A stretch of DNA of 44,108 nt from Clostridia bacterium (GTDB lineage Bacteria; Bacillota; Clostridia; Oscillospirales; CAG-272), in contig JAGAMD010000017.1 of NCBI GenBank assembly GCA_017624905.1, positions 1 to 44,108 on the forward strand, written 5' to 3'. Both the position numbers and the translations under genes were made by a program. Shown here one piece after another: positions 36,623-43,748 of the stretch (its first letter is position 1; each line of letters starts with the position of its first letter). The notes under the pieces were generated by a model, which did no database searches, was not told the DNA's origin, and worked only from the letters and a program-made list of their open reading frames with translations.

Positions 36623-37687
36623 TTAGCATACCTTATAAACCCAGCCGTATTTATCGTCCTTTTTGCCCCATTGAATACCTGTTAATGTATCGTAAAGTGC
36701 TTGAGTTACCTCGCCGATTTTACCACCGTTTACTTCATATTCCTTGCCATCGTAACGGAATTTGCCGATTGGAGAAACAACGGCAGCTGTACCACAGCCC
36801 CAAGCCTCCTCAAGCTTTCCATTTTCAAGAGCTTCAACAAGCTCGTCGATTGAAAGAAGTCTTTCACTAACCTTGTAGCCCATATCCTTCAGAACCTCGA
36901 TACAGGATTTTCTTGTAATACCAGGCAAAATTGAGCCTGTTAGCATTGGTGTTACAACTTCACCATTAATTTTGAACATTACATTCATAGCACCAACCTC
37001 TTCAATGTACTTTCTATGTACACCGTCAAGCCACAATACTTGTGAATAGCCAACCTGTGCTGCCTTTTCACCTGCACGGTTAGATGCTGCATAGTTACCA
37101 CCACATTTTACTGCACCGGTTCCACCCTTTACAGCTCTTACATCCTCTGATTCAATCATAATTTTAACAGGATTGATGCCCTCCTTGTAATAGCTACCGC
37201 TTGGAGATGCGATAATCATAAAGGTGGCTCTTTTTACTGTATGTACACCGAGTGTTTCATCATTACCGAACATATACGGACGAAGATATAGTGATGTTCC
37301 AAATGAATACGGAACAAAGTCCTTTTCAAGCTCCACAAATGTTGTAAGTGCCTGTAAAAAGTCGTCCTCGTTGATTTTGGGTAGGCACATTCTATCGGCA
37401 GAATCGTTCATTCTCTTAATGTTTTCCATTGGTCTGAATAGACGAATCTCACCGGATTCTGTACGATATGCCTTTAGTCCCTCAAATATTTCCGCACCAT
37501 AATGTAAAACTGTTGATGCCGGATGTAAGGAAATATTGCCGAATGGTACAATTCTTGCATTGTTCCAGCCCTTACCTGCTTCATAGTCCATTACAAACAT
37601 ATGGTCTGAAAAATATTGACCAAAGCCAAGCTCACTTTCAGCAGGAATTTGTTTTTTTGTTGTTACTTTTGTTATCTTTATTTCCAT
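36623..37687 (-). CDS. ilvE: Branched-chain amino acid aminotransferase
   Basis: IlvE is the PLP enzyme for the last step to valine, leucine and isoleucine. At 354 residues it is of the BCAT type II length. Signatures are FGQYFSDHMFVMDYEAGKGW, LHYGAEIFEGLKAYR, the PLP lysine in GGTGAVKCGGNYAASNRAGE, and the later EEAWGCGTAAVVSPIG. The ATG has GAGGTGAT about five bases ahead. It has its own promoter and lacks a T-box in its short leader, so it seems to be expressed apart from the leu/ilv operon 1.5 kb away. Type II BCATs can also act in breakdown. Confidence 0.96.
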   Translation of the reverse strand: MEIKITKVTTKKQIPAESELGFGQYFSDHMFVMDYEAGKGWNNARIVPFGNISLHPASTVLHYGAEIFEGLKAYRTESGEIRLFRPMENIKRMNDSADRMCLPKINEDDFLQALTTFVELEKDFVPYSFGTSLYLRPYMFGNDETLGVHTVKRATFMIIASPSGSYYKEGINPVKIMIESEDVRAVKGGTGAVKCGGNYAASNRAGEKAAQVGYSQVLWLDGVHRKYIEEVGAMNVMFKINGEVVTPMLTGSILPGITRKSCIEVLKDMGYKVSERLLSIDELVEALENGKLEEAWGCGTAAVVSPIGKFRYDGKEYEVNGGKIGEVTQALYDTLTGIQWGKKDDKYGWVYKVC

Positions 37688-37727
37688 AGTATATCACCTC
37701 ATACTACAATTTCTTATTATAAAAAAT

Positions 37728-37756
37728 ATGATAGCACACAAGAATTGACAAGTCAA
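37728..37756 (-). promoter_or_regulatory. Sigma-A promoter of ilvE
   Basis: On the minus strand TTGACT (37751-37756) and TATCAT (37728-37733) are 17 bases apart, about 40 bases before the ATG. Confidence 0.75.
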
Positions 37757-37802
37757 TATTTTCAATAAAAGTTTTTAAAAAATTTTAGTGTAGTAAATCA
37801 AT

Positions 37803-37831
37803 AAAGTAAAAGAGGTGCCTCAGCACCTCTT
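37803..37831 (-). terminator. Terminator of the two minus-strand YwaF-like genes
   Basis: AAGAGGTGC and GCACCTCTT form a 9-bp stem with a 4-base loop, followed on the minus strand by TTTACTTT. It lies just past the stop at 37837. Confidence 0.85.
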
Positions 37832-37836
37832 GTTCG

Positions 37837-38706
37837 CTATACCAATGCGGTTTCTTCAACCTTTTCTTCTGCGACAACCTTGTTCTTTTTGCATTTTCCC
37901 GCAATAAAGTAGCCAAGATGAGCACAACCATAAACGCCAATTGCAACTAAATAAATAGCACAGAAAACACCAATTGGTGCTATAATCGCATACCAAAGCT
38001 CTCCACAAGCGATATAGAAAGCCCCGCTCTTTAAGAAGAACCAATCATATCCCGAATCAACCCAAGTTTGAGCGTTTGTCATATCGCTGAATATTATATT
38101 TCCAAATAATGCCCAGAAGAAAAGCACACCTTGTAATGCAAGAGTTTTATACCAGTTTTTAATCGTAACCTTTACTTGTCCTGTTGTAATACTGAGTACA
38201 CCCCAAGCCATTAGTACACCATGGAATGCAATTGTTTGAAGTGTGTTATAACAAAGTGCAAATCTGTCACCAAACACACCTATAGGCGCAACAATATACA
38301 TAAGCGGACCTACAATACTTAAAATCACAAATGGTCCTTTTATAAAGCTAAGCTTTTTAGAATGTTGTGCAAACACACACACTACGCCCATAGCTGTACA
38401 AATATGGAATGGCAGCTTATCAAGATATCCGCCTATTGATTGTTGAAAATCGCCTTCAAGTTGTGCTATCGGTCTTAAAAATAAATCCGAAATATATAAT
38501 CCAATAACAATAAACGGAAGTATGTCAAGCACCTTTTTCTTAACCTTGTCGCTTTGCTTGTTAAGAATTATTGCACTTACTATAATACATACTGCTATCA
38601 AACCGAAATAGAAATAATGCCAAAAGGATGTAAAGGCATCTGCATGCCAAAAGCTTTCTTTAGAAACTTCATAATCTTTTAAAATTGTATGTAGAAAATC
38701 TCTCAT
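37837..38706 (-). CDS. YwaF/TMEM164-like membrane protein
   Basis: The 289-residue protein has about seven predicted membrane segments. It shares with the plus-strand protein the motif LDKLPFHICTAMG (95-107; LDKLPLQVCEW there) and a later conserved His in a membrane helix (LQTIAFHGVLMAWG). This points to the YwaF/TMEM164 group, though more divergent. The C-terminal tail is charged (CKKNKVVAEEKVEETALV). Its ATG overlaps the stop of the upstream gene by four bases (ATGA), so the two products are made together and may form a hetero-oligomer; that is inference. No enzyme or transporter motif is seen. Confidence 0.75.
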   Translation of the reverse strand: MRDFLHTILKDYEVSKESFWHADAFTSFWHYFYFGLIAVCIIVSAIILNKQSDKVKKKVLDILPFIVIGLYISDLFLRPIAQLEGDFQQSIGGYLDKLPFHICTAMGVVCVFAQHSKKLSFIKGPFVILSIVGPLMYIVAPIGVFGDRFALCYNTLQTIAFHGVLMAWGVLSITTGQVKVTIKNWYKTLALQGVLFFWALFGNIIFSDMTNAQTWVDSGYDWFFLKSGAFYIACGELWYAIIAPIGVFCAIYLVAIGVYGCAHLGYFIAGKCKKNKVVAEEKVEETALV

Positions 38707-39518
38707 TTTTCTCCTCCTTGCTTAGCCTCTTTTTTCTCTTTTATGTATTCATTAATTTTATTGTACCAGCGATCCCCTTTTTGAACCGATAACTGTTCAA
38801 CTATTACACCAATCACAAATGCCGCCAAAACGCCGATAATGCCAATTGTAAGTGTGTTAAGATATGGCATATTGTCAAATGGTGGTGCTTGTAAATACAT
38901 AGAATTTAGTTGCTCAAAGCCAACTATTTTATATATTGTATTGAATATAAGTCCGTCAAGAAGGAAAATCAAAAGCCCTACTATAACTCCTGAAACGGTT
39001 TTGAAAACTCGTGGCTTTACATACTTACCAACTAAGAGGTATATTGCACCTGCAAGCATCGTTGAATGGCTCAAAAGTCCTTTTAGTATGCCATAATCCT
39101 GAAGTGCATTTGTCATTGTATCAGTTGGTGTAAATGCACCATAATTTTCGTTTATAAAAATACCGACAAAGCCACAAACTATTCCACCCAATGCAACAAA
39201 ATGTGAAAGAAGCTGTATGAATTTATTCTCTTTGTTACCAAACGCAACTATGACAAGCATCCACATACAAACATTGCAAGCATATGCCGGAATAAACATT
39301 GATAGCTCAAGCGTTGGATTAATCTCATTAGGATTATTAACAAAGAAATCGTAATATATTTTGCTAAAATGTATTACAACTGTTATCACTGCAAAAAACT
39401 TAAGTAAAAAATCCTTGGCCTTTTGACTTTTCAAAAAGAATGATGCCAAAACCATAATTACTGCTGTAACAATGCCAGAAACTACCATATAAAGAATATG
39501 CGGTGTATCAAATAACAT
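38703..39518 (-). CDS. Multi-pass membrane protein, distant YwaF-like
   Basis: From ATG 39518 the protein has 271 residues and about seven predicted membrane segments. A GTG at 39563 is excluded because it falls in the -10 region of the promoter at 39554-39582, while the ATG at 39518 has GGAG six bases ahead. The segment FIPAYACNVCMWMLVI (75-90) sits where the other two proteins have LPxxxC, and LLSHSTMLAGAIYLLVG has a His in a helix as the YwaF group does. This makes it a likely but remote relative. The tail is strongly charged (KEKKEAKQGGEK). It is translationally coupled to the gene at 37837. Confidence 0.7.
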   Translation of the reverse strand: MLFDTPHILYMVVSGIVTAVIMVLASFFLKSQKAKDFLLKFFAVITVVIHFSKIYYDFFVNNPNEINPTLELSMFIPAYACNVCMWMLVIVAFGNKENKFIQLLSHFVALGGIVCGFVGIFINENYGAFTPTDTMTNALQDYGILKGLLSHSTMLAGAIYLLVGKYVKPRVFKTVSGVIVGLLIFLLDGLIFNTIYKIVGFEQLNSMYLQAPPFDNMPYLNTLTIGIIGVLAAFVIGVIVEQLSVQKGDRWYNKINEYIKEKKEAKQGGEK

Positions 39519-39553
39519 ATCATTCTCCATCAACCTATAAAATAATATATAAA

Positions 39554-39582
39554 ATTTTATCACCTTATATTTATTTAGTCAA
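39554..39582 (-). promoter_or_regulatory. Sigma-A promoter of the two YwaF-like genes
   Basis: On the minus strand TTGACT (39577-39582) and TAAAAT (39554-39559) are 17 bases apart. The start site is then near 39547, 30 bases before the ATG at 39518. The AT-rich stretch 39583-39714 holds nothing else I can support. Confidence 0.85.
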
Positions 39583-39714
39583 TAATTTTGTTAATTTTAT
39601 AATCATTTTATTAACATTGTTTACGTTTTGTTCATATTTTCTTTGTTGAAACAAGCATTTTTTGACAAAAACACTTTAAAAAACCATTTTAATAACAATT
39701 ATATTATTTAATCA

Positions 39715-39748
39715 ACAAAAGGTGCGATTTTTTGAATCACACCTTTTT
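39715..39748 (-). terminator. Terminator of the ECF-S/HAD fusion gene
   Basis: AAAGGTGTGATT pairs with AATCGCACCTTT on the minus strand (12 pairs, one G-U or mismatch) around a short A-rich loop, and TTGTTGATT follows. It lies ten bases past the stop. Confidence 0.8.
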
Positions 39749-39758
39749 CTTTATTCTA

Positions 39759-41021
39759 TTAAAACAGAAGCTTCATTATTTCATCACAGTTATCGACTAC
39801 ATAGGTTGCACTTGCATTCTTTAACTCTTCTCTTGTGCCATATCCAAAGGTTACGCCTACTGAATCAAGTCCAAAATAATTGGCACTGCCGATATCAAAA
39901 TGACGGTCGCCTACCATAAGAGTTGTGCTTGGTGTTGCATGTGATGTCATCATTGCATACGCCATAACCTCTTCCTTGGTAGTGCGTGTTTTTTCATCCA
40001 TTGTTGCTCCGCAAACTATGTCAAAATACTTATCAACGCCTAAGTATTCAAGCACTATTTTTGCATAGTTTTCCGGCTTTGATGTACATAGAACCACCTT
40101 GTATCCTCTTCTTTTTAGACCTGAAAGCAATTCTTTTATTCCATCGTAAAGATAGCACTCATATATTCCCTTTTCCTTATAGTATTCTCTATAGTACTGA
40201 ATTCCAAGGGTTGCTTTTTCGTCGTCAAAGCCATAGAACTCTTTAAAGGAATGAGCAAGTGGCGGACCAATAAAACGCTTAGTGTTCTCTACTGTTTCAC
40301 TTATTCCAAACTTTTTAAGTGCGTAGATTACTGAATTGGTTACTCCCTCGCCGGAATCTGCAACTGTACCATCCAGGTCGAAAAATACTACTGAATATTT
40401 GTCGTTTCTTTTTACCTTACGCTTATTTCTTTTATATTTTTTTCTTAAGTTCATCAATACTTTTATTGCTAATATTGTTACTAATACATTTATGATAATT
40501 TCCGGCAAAAAGCGTTCAAAAAGAATAGCTGTTAGAATATATTTGCCAATTGTCAATCCTCTTGCGGTAGCAAGTACGTCAAGTGATGGCATAAAAATCA
40601 CAGATGTGATTATCAATAATAAAGTATTAACTATTGGTGCAACTATTGATGCAAATATTACTGCAAGGTATCTATTTATTCTCTTTAGTCCATTGTGTGT
40701 TATGGCTGCAACAACACCTGTACCAACGCCCTTAATTAAAAACAATGTGGATGCTAAGAACCAGTTTTGACCAAAAAATTGTGTTTCAATTGTTTGATTT
40801 CCTACAAAGCCACCGATAACAGATGTTATACCAAAGGCTAAGCCAACGGCAATGCCTCCCTCGAGACCAAGCATTGTTACTGCTATTGTTAAAGGAACTA
40901 GGCAAATATCCAAGGATGGCACACTGAAGGATGTTAAAATTTGAAACACTATAGCAAGTACTAAAAATACTGTTATTTCAGTTACCTTAAAGCTATCCAG
41001 CTTTTTTCTTTTTTCTCTCAT
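39759..41021 (-). CDS. Fusion of an ECF-transporter S-component-like membrane domain and a HAD phosphatase
   Basis: Residues about 13-190 form five or six hydrophobic segments with the look of an ECF transporter substrate-binding (S) protein: a short basic N-terminus, then VTEITVFLVLAIVFQILTSF, a Gly-rich pair of helices (TMLGLEGGIAVGLAFGITSV) and a final helix ending in Lys/Arg. A basic linker (KKYKRNKRKVKRND) leads to a complete HAD hydrolase from about 208: DLDGT at 215-219 with nucleophile Asp215, VLCTSKPENYA as motif II, a Lys region near TRTTKEEV, and GDRHFDIGSA as motif IV. The HAD part resembles Gph/PpaX-type phosphatases. The gene has its own promoter and terminator and a good AGGAG site. 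Vitamin uptake coupled to phosphate removal is possible but unproven. Confidence 0.8.
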   Translation of the reverse strand: MREKRKKLDSFKVTEITVFLVLAIVFQILTSFSVPSLDICLVPLTIAVTMLGLEGGIAVGLAFGITSVIGGFVGNQTIETQFFGQNWFLASTLFLIKGVGTGVVAAITHNGLKRINRYLAVIFASIVAPIVNTLLLIITSVIFMPSLDVLATARGLTIGKYILTAILFERFLPEIIINVLVTILAIKVLMNLRKKYKRNKRKVKRNDKYSVVFFDLDGTVADSGEGVTNSVIYALKKFGISETVENTKRFIGPPLAHSFKEFYGFDDEKATLGIQYYREYYKEKGIYECYLYDGIKELLSGLKRRGYKVVLCTSKPENYAKIVLEYLGVDKYFDIVCGATMDEKTRTTKEEVMAYAMMTSHATPSTTLMVGDRHFDIGSANYFGLDSVGVTFGYGTREELKNASATYVVDNCDEIMKLLF

Positions 41022-41050
41022 TGTATTTCTCCTAAGTCAAGATATTCGAC

Positions 41051-41079
41051 ATTATAGCACAGAAAATTAACTATGTCAA
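41051..41079 (-). promoter_or_regulatory. Sigma-A promoter of the ECF-S/HAD fusion gene
   Basis: On the minus strand consensus TTGACA (41074-41079) and consensus TATAAT (41051-41056) are 17 bases apart, about 30 bases before the ATG. The leader is too short for a riboswitch. Confidence 0.92.
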
Positions 41080-41176
41080 TAATTTCAACATGGCATTTTT
41101 TCTCTACTCTAAAAATTTATTTTTAGTAAAATTTATTTTTTGATATTGAATTGTTAGTTTAAAAGATTATTTTGTA

Positions 41177-41204
41177 TTGACATTATTATTTATTTTGATA
41201 TAAT
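41177..41204 (+). promoter_or_regulatory. Sigma-A promoter of the MATE exporter gene
   Basis: Consensus TTGACA (41177-41182) and consensus TATAAT (41199-41204) are 16 bases apart, 27 bases before the ATG. Confidence 0.88.
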
Positions 41205-41231
41205 ATTCAACAGTACATAAAGGAGGCTGTT

Positions 41232-42587
41232 ATGGAAGCAATTCGATTATCTGACCATTTTACTTATAAAAAGCTTTTGAAGTTTGCTTTTTCACCTATA
41301 ATTATGATGATTTTTACGTCAATTTATGGTGTTGTCGATGGCCTTTTTGTTTCTAACTGTATAGACGATAAGGGTGCGTCCTTTGAGGCGGTCAACTTTA
41401 TTATGCCTTATCTTATGATTCTTGGTGTTATTGGCTTTATGTTTGGCACAGGCGGTGGTGCTTTAGTTGCTAAGCATCTTGGAATGGGTGAAAGAGATAA
41501 GGCAAATTCTCTTTTTTCATTATTCGTATATTTGCCTGCAATTTTAGGTGTAATTATAGCAGCTCTCGGTATTCTTTGCTTGAAGCCTGTTGCAATTTTA
41601 CTCGGTGCTAAGGAAGGCTCAGAGATGCTAAGCTTGGCTTTAAGATATGGTCAAATCTGTCTATTGGGCACACCTTTTGCAATGCTGCAAATAGAGTTTC
41701 AAGGATTTTTTGCCACAGCTGAAAAGCCGAAGCTCGGTCTTGTTTTCACGGTTGCATCGGGCGTTACTAATATTGTGCTTGACGCTTTATTTATTCCTTT
41801 GCTTGGTATGGGGATAGAGGGTGCTGCTATCGCAACTGTAACAGGACAAATTGTTGGTTGTGTTGGTCCTGTTATATATTTTGCCAGACCCAACTCCAGC
41901 TTGCTCAAGCTCACAAAATTCAAATTTAATGGCCGCGCTATTTGTCAAGCTTGTTTAAACGGCTCAAGTGAGCTTATGTCAAATATTTCTATGTCGCTTG
42001 TTGGTATGCTTTATAATTTTCAGCTTTTGAAATACGCACCGGGCTATGGGATTATTTCTTATGGCGTTTTAATGTATGTAAACTTTATTTTTATTTCTGC
42101 TTTTATCGGCTATACTGTTGCAGTTGCACCAATTATAAGCTACAACTACGGTGCCGGCAACCACAAGGAGCTTAGAAATGTGCTGAAAAAGAGCATTGTT
42201 ATAATTGCTATTCTCTCCTTATCTATGTTTGCTCTATCAGAGGCTTTATCGATACCATTGGCACACATTTTTGTAAGCTATAGTGATTTTATAAAAGGCG
42301 AAACAGTCCGCGCGTTTTTAATTTTCTCCTTCTCTTTCTTGTTTGCCGGATTTGCAATATTTGGCTCGTCCTTCTTTACTGCTCTTAATAATGGTCCTGT
42401 ATCGGCTATTATTTCATTTTTAAGAACGCTTGTTTTCCAAGTAATAGCGGTGTTTACACTGCCGCTTGTTTTCCCTACCGGCAAAGAGGTATATGGTATT
42501 TGGCTTTCTGTTGTAATTGCAGAGGCACTTGCAGTTCTTGTAACTATCATATTTATGGTAGCAAAAAGAAAAAAATACAACTATTAA
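41232..42587 (+). CDS. MATE-family multidrug/metabolite exporter
   Basis: The 451-residue protein has twelve predicted membrane segments in two MatE halves. Half one has FAFSPIIMMIFTSIYGVVDG followed by LFVSNC and the GTGGGALVAKHLGMGERDKA segment. Half two has YTVAVAPIISYNYGAGNHKE. These are typical of Na+- or H+-driven MATE proteins, which export cationic drugs or metabolites. The opening TxxxxVDGLFVS pattern is the usual one for Clostridia. AGGAGG lies five to six bases ahead of the ATG. It is a single-gene unit with a palindromic terminator. The substrate cannot be told. Confidence 0.93.
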   Translation: MEAIRLSDHFTYKKLLKFAFSPIIMMIFTSIYGVVDGLFVSNCIDDKGASFEAVNFIMPYLMILGVIGFMFGTGGGALVAKHLGMGERDKANSLFSLFVYLPAILGVIIAALGILCLKPVAILLGAKEGSEMLSLALRYGQICLLGTPFAMLQIEFQGFFATAEKPKLGLVFTVASGVTNIVLDALFIPLLGMGIEGAAIATVTGQIVGCVGPVIYFARPNSSLLKLTKFKFNGRAICQACLNGSSELMSNISMSLVGMLYNFQLLKYAPGYGIISYGVLMYVNFIFISAFIGYTVAVAPIISYNYGAGNHKELRNVLKKSIVIIAILSLSMFALSEALSIPLAHIFVSYSDFIKGETVRAFLIFSFSFLFAGFAIFGSSFFTALNNGPVSAIISFLRTLVFQVIAVFTLPLVFPTGKEVYGIWLSVVIAEALAVLVTIIFMVAKRKKYNY

Positions 42588-42613
42588 AAAAAGCACTCAA
42601 TTGAGTGCTTTTT
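42586..42613. terminator. Bidirectional terminator, overlapping the hydrolase stop codon
   Basis: AAGCACTCAA/TTGAGTGCTT (42591-42610) is a perfect 20-base palindrome flanked by A and T runs. The last codons of the minus-strand hydrolase gene and its TGA at 42597-42599 lie inside the stem. Confidence 0.88.
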
Positions 42614-43346
42614 CTTCTATGAAATTTTTGAATTCTTGGTATAAAAACTCTTGCTCGCTCGGCTCATAATAGCAATGGCCTGACTTTACAAGTGCGTAAA
42701 CCGGAAATGGCACCCTTTTTCTAAAATATCTAATTGACTTGTTGGAAACAACCTCATCCTTTACGCTTTGATATATATAGGTTGGTGTTTCTAGCTTTTT
42801 GAGTATTCTTCTCGTTTGTCTAATCTTTTTAAACAGCTCTAAAATTCTGAAAATCCAAGGTATATATGCAAATAGATTTTTATTTGGAGATGAACCATAA
42901 TAATTTCTTGTAGCAGCTTCAACAGGTCTATCCTCTCTAATTTTGCCGAGGTAAACTCTTAATATTGTTTTGACAAGCTTAGGAGTTATAAACACCTTAA
43001 CAGGTGATGCCATTAAAAATATGCCCTTAACTTTGGGATTTTTGGTTGCTTGCTCTATTGAAAAGAGTGTACCCATTGAGTGGCCGACCATGTATATTTC
43101 ATCGTGAGTTTTGGACAAATCATTTACTATCTTCTCTACTTGCTTTTCCCACTTTTTCATTGAGGTGCGGGAAAAATCCTTCACCTCTTTGCCGTGTCCA
43201 TCAAGTAGCACACCATAGATTGATACGTCATTCGGTACTAGCTTATAATACTCATTATAAAACTCCGCCTTGCCGACAATGCCATGAATAAAGATAACGG
43301 CTCTTTTTGCACCGTCAACCATTCTTACATATTCACTATGTGCCAT
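42597..43346 (-). CDS. Alpha/beta hydrolase (serine hydrolase, monoacylglycerol lipase-like)
   Basis: The 249-residue cytoplasmic protein has the alpha/beta hydrolase fold. The oxyanion motif is FIHGIVG (19-25). The nucleophile elbow is GHSMG with Ser90. Asp197 (VKDEVV) and His224 (KSGHCYY) complete the catalytic triad. The LLDGHGKEVKDFSRTSMKKW segment is like those in carboxylesterases and monoacylglycerol lipases. A basic, Arg/Lys-rich cap region spans about 130-180. No signal peptide is present. The substrate is unknown. It has its own promoter. Confidence 0.9.
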   Translation of the reverse strand: MAHSEYVRMVDGAKRAVIFIHGIVGKAEFYNEYYKLVPNDVSIYGVLLDGHGKEVKDFSRTSMKKWEKQVEKIVNDLSKTHDEIYMVGHSMGTLFSIEQATKNPKVKGIFLMASPVKVFITPKLVKTILRVYLGKIREDRPVEAATRNYYGSSPNKNLFAYIPWIFRILELFKKIRQTRRILKKLETPTYIYQSVKDEVVSNKSIRYFRKRVPFPVYALVKSGHCYYEPSEQEFLYQEFKNFIEEKALN

Positions 43347-43366
43347 TATCTCACCGCCTTTTTTAT

Positions 43367-43395
43367 ATTATAGCACACTGATATTTATGTGTAAA
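43367..43395 (-). promoter_or_regulatory. Sigma-A promoter of the alpha/beta hydrolase gene
   Basis: On the minus strand TTTACA (43390-43395) and consensus TATAAT (43367-43372) are 17 bases apart, about 20 bases before the ATG. Confidence 0.85.
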
Positions 43396-43439
43396 GGTAC
43401 GAGATTGAAAAATTTTTTCAAATTATTTAAAAATTACTA

Positions 43440-43468
43440 TTGACAAATCAAAAGTGCTTTGCTATAAT
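43440..43468 (+). promoter_or_regulatory. Sigma-A promoter of tRNA-Pro
   Basis: Consensus TTGACA (43440-43445) and consensus TATAAT (43463-43468) are 17 bases apart, 30 bases before the tRNA. Confidence 0.93.
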
Positions 43469-43497
43469 AGTAAGGCAATTGAACAAGAAATTGCTAT

Positions 43498-43573
43498 CGA
43501 GATGTAGCGCAGTTGGTAGCGCGCATGGTTTGGGACCATGATGCCGTAGGTTCGAATCCTATCATCTCGACCA
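43498..43573 (+). tRNA. tRNA-Pro, anticodon UGG
   Basis: Acceptor CGAGATG pairs with CATCTCG. The D-loop has AGTTGGTAGC, the anticodon stem CATGG/CCATG encloses TTTGGGA with anticodon TGG, and the T-arm is GTAGGTTCGAATCCTAT. The discriminator is A and the CCA is encoded. Length 76. Confidence 0.97.
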
Positions 43574-43575
43574 CC

Positions 43576-43622
43576 TATGACTAAGTTGAACACACGGGAT
43601 TATAAGCCCAAACTTAGTCATA
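43576..43622 (+). repeat. Perfect 12-bp inverted repeat right after tRNA-Pro
   Basis: TATGACTAAGTT (43576-43587) and AACTTAGTCATA (43611-43622) are perfect inverted copies around a 23-base loop, which itself holds GGGATTATAAGCCC. No T-run follows, so it is not the terminator; that lies at 43636. Confidence 0.75.
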
Positions 43623-43635
43623 CTTTGCTTAATAC

Positions 43636-43669
43636 AAGGGATTATTCATTATTGAGTAGTCCCTTTTTT
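43636..43669 (+). terminator. Terminator of the tRNA-Pro transcript
   Basis: AAGGGATTA pairs with TAGTCCCTT (one G-U) around a 12-base loop, followed by six T. Confidence 0.85.
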
Positions 43670-43710
43670 GTTTTTAGTTTAAGGCACATTACTTATTGAT
43701 TTGTGATAAT

Positions 43711-43742
43711 AAAAAACGAAAGGATAGAGCTATGCCCTATCC
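43711..43742 (-). terminator. Probable terminator of the TIGR02452-type gene
   Basis: GGATAG and CTATCC pair around a 9-base loop. On the minus strand TTTCGTTTTTTATT follows. The stem is short but the T-run is good, and it lies just past the stop. Confidence 0.65.
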
Positions 43743-43748
43743 TCATTT

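Noticed and set aside
39519-39563. GTG start giving a longer membrane protein
   Set aside because: The GTG is in the -10 region of a strong promoter, so it would not be transcribed as part of the message.
41022-41231. Riboswitch in front of the ECF-S/HAD gene or the MATE gene
   Set aside because: Both leaders are only about 25 bases from the predicted start sites to the genes, too short for a known riboswitch.
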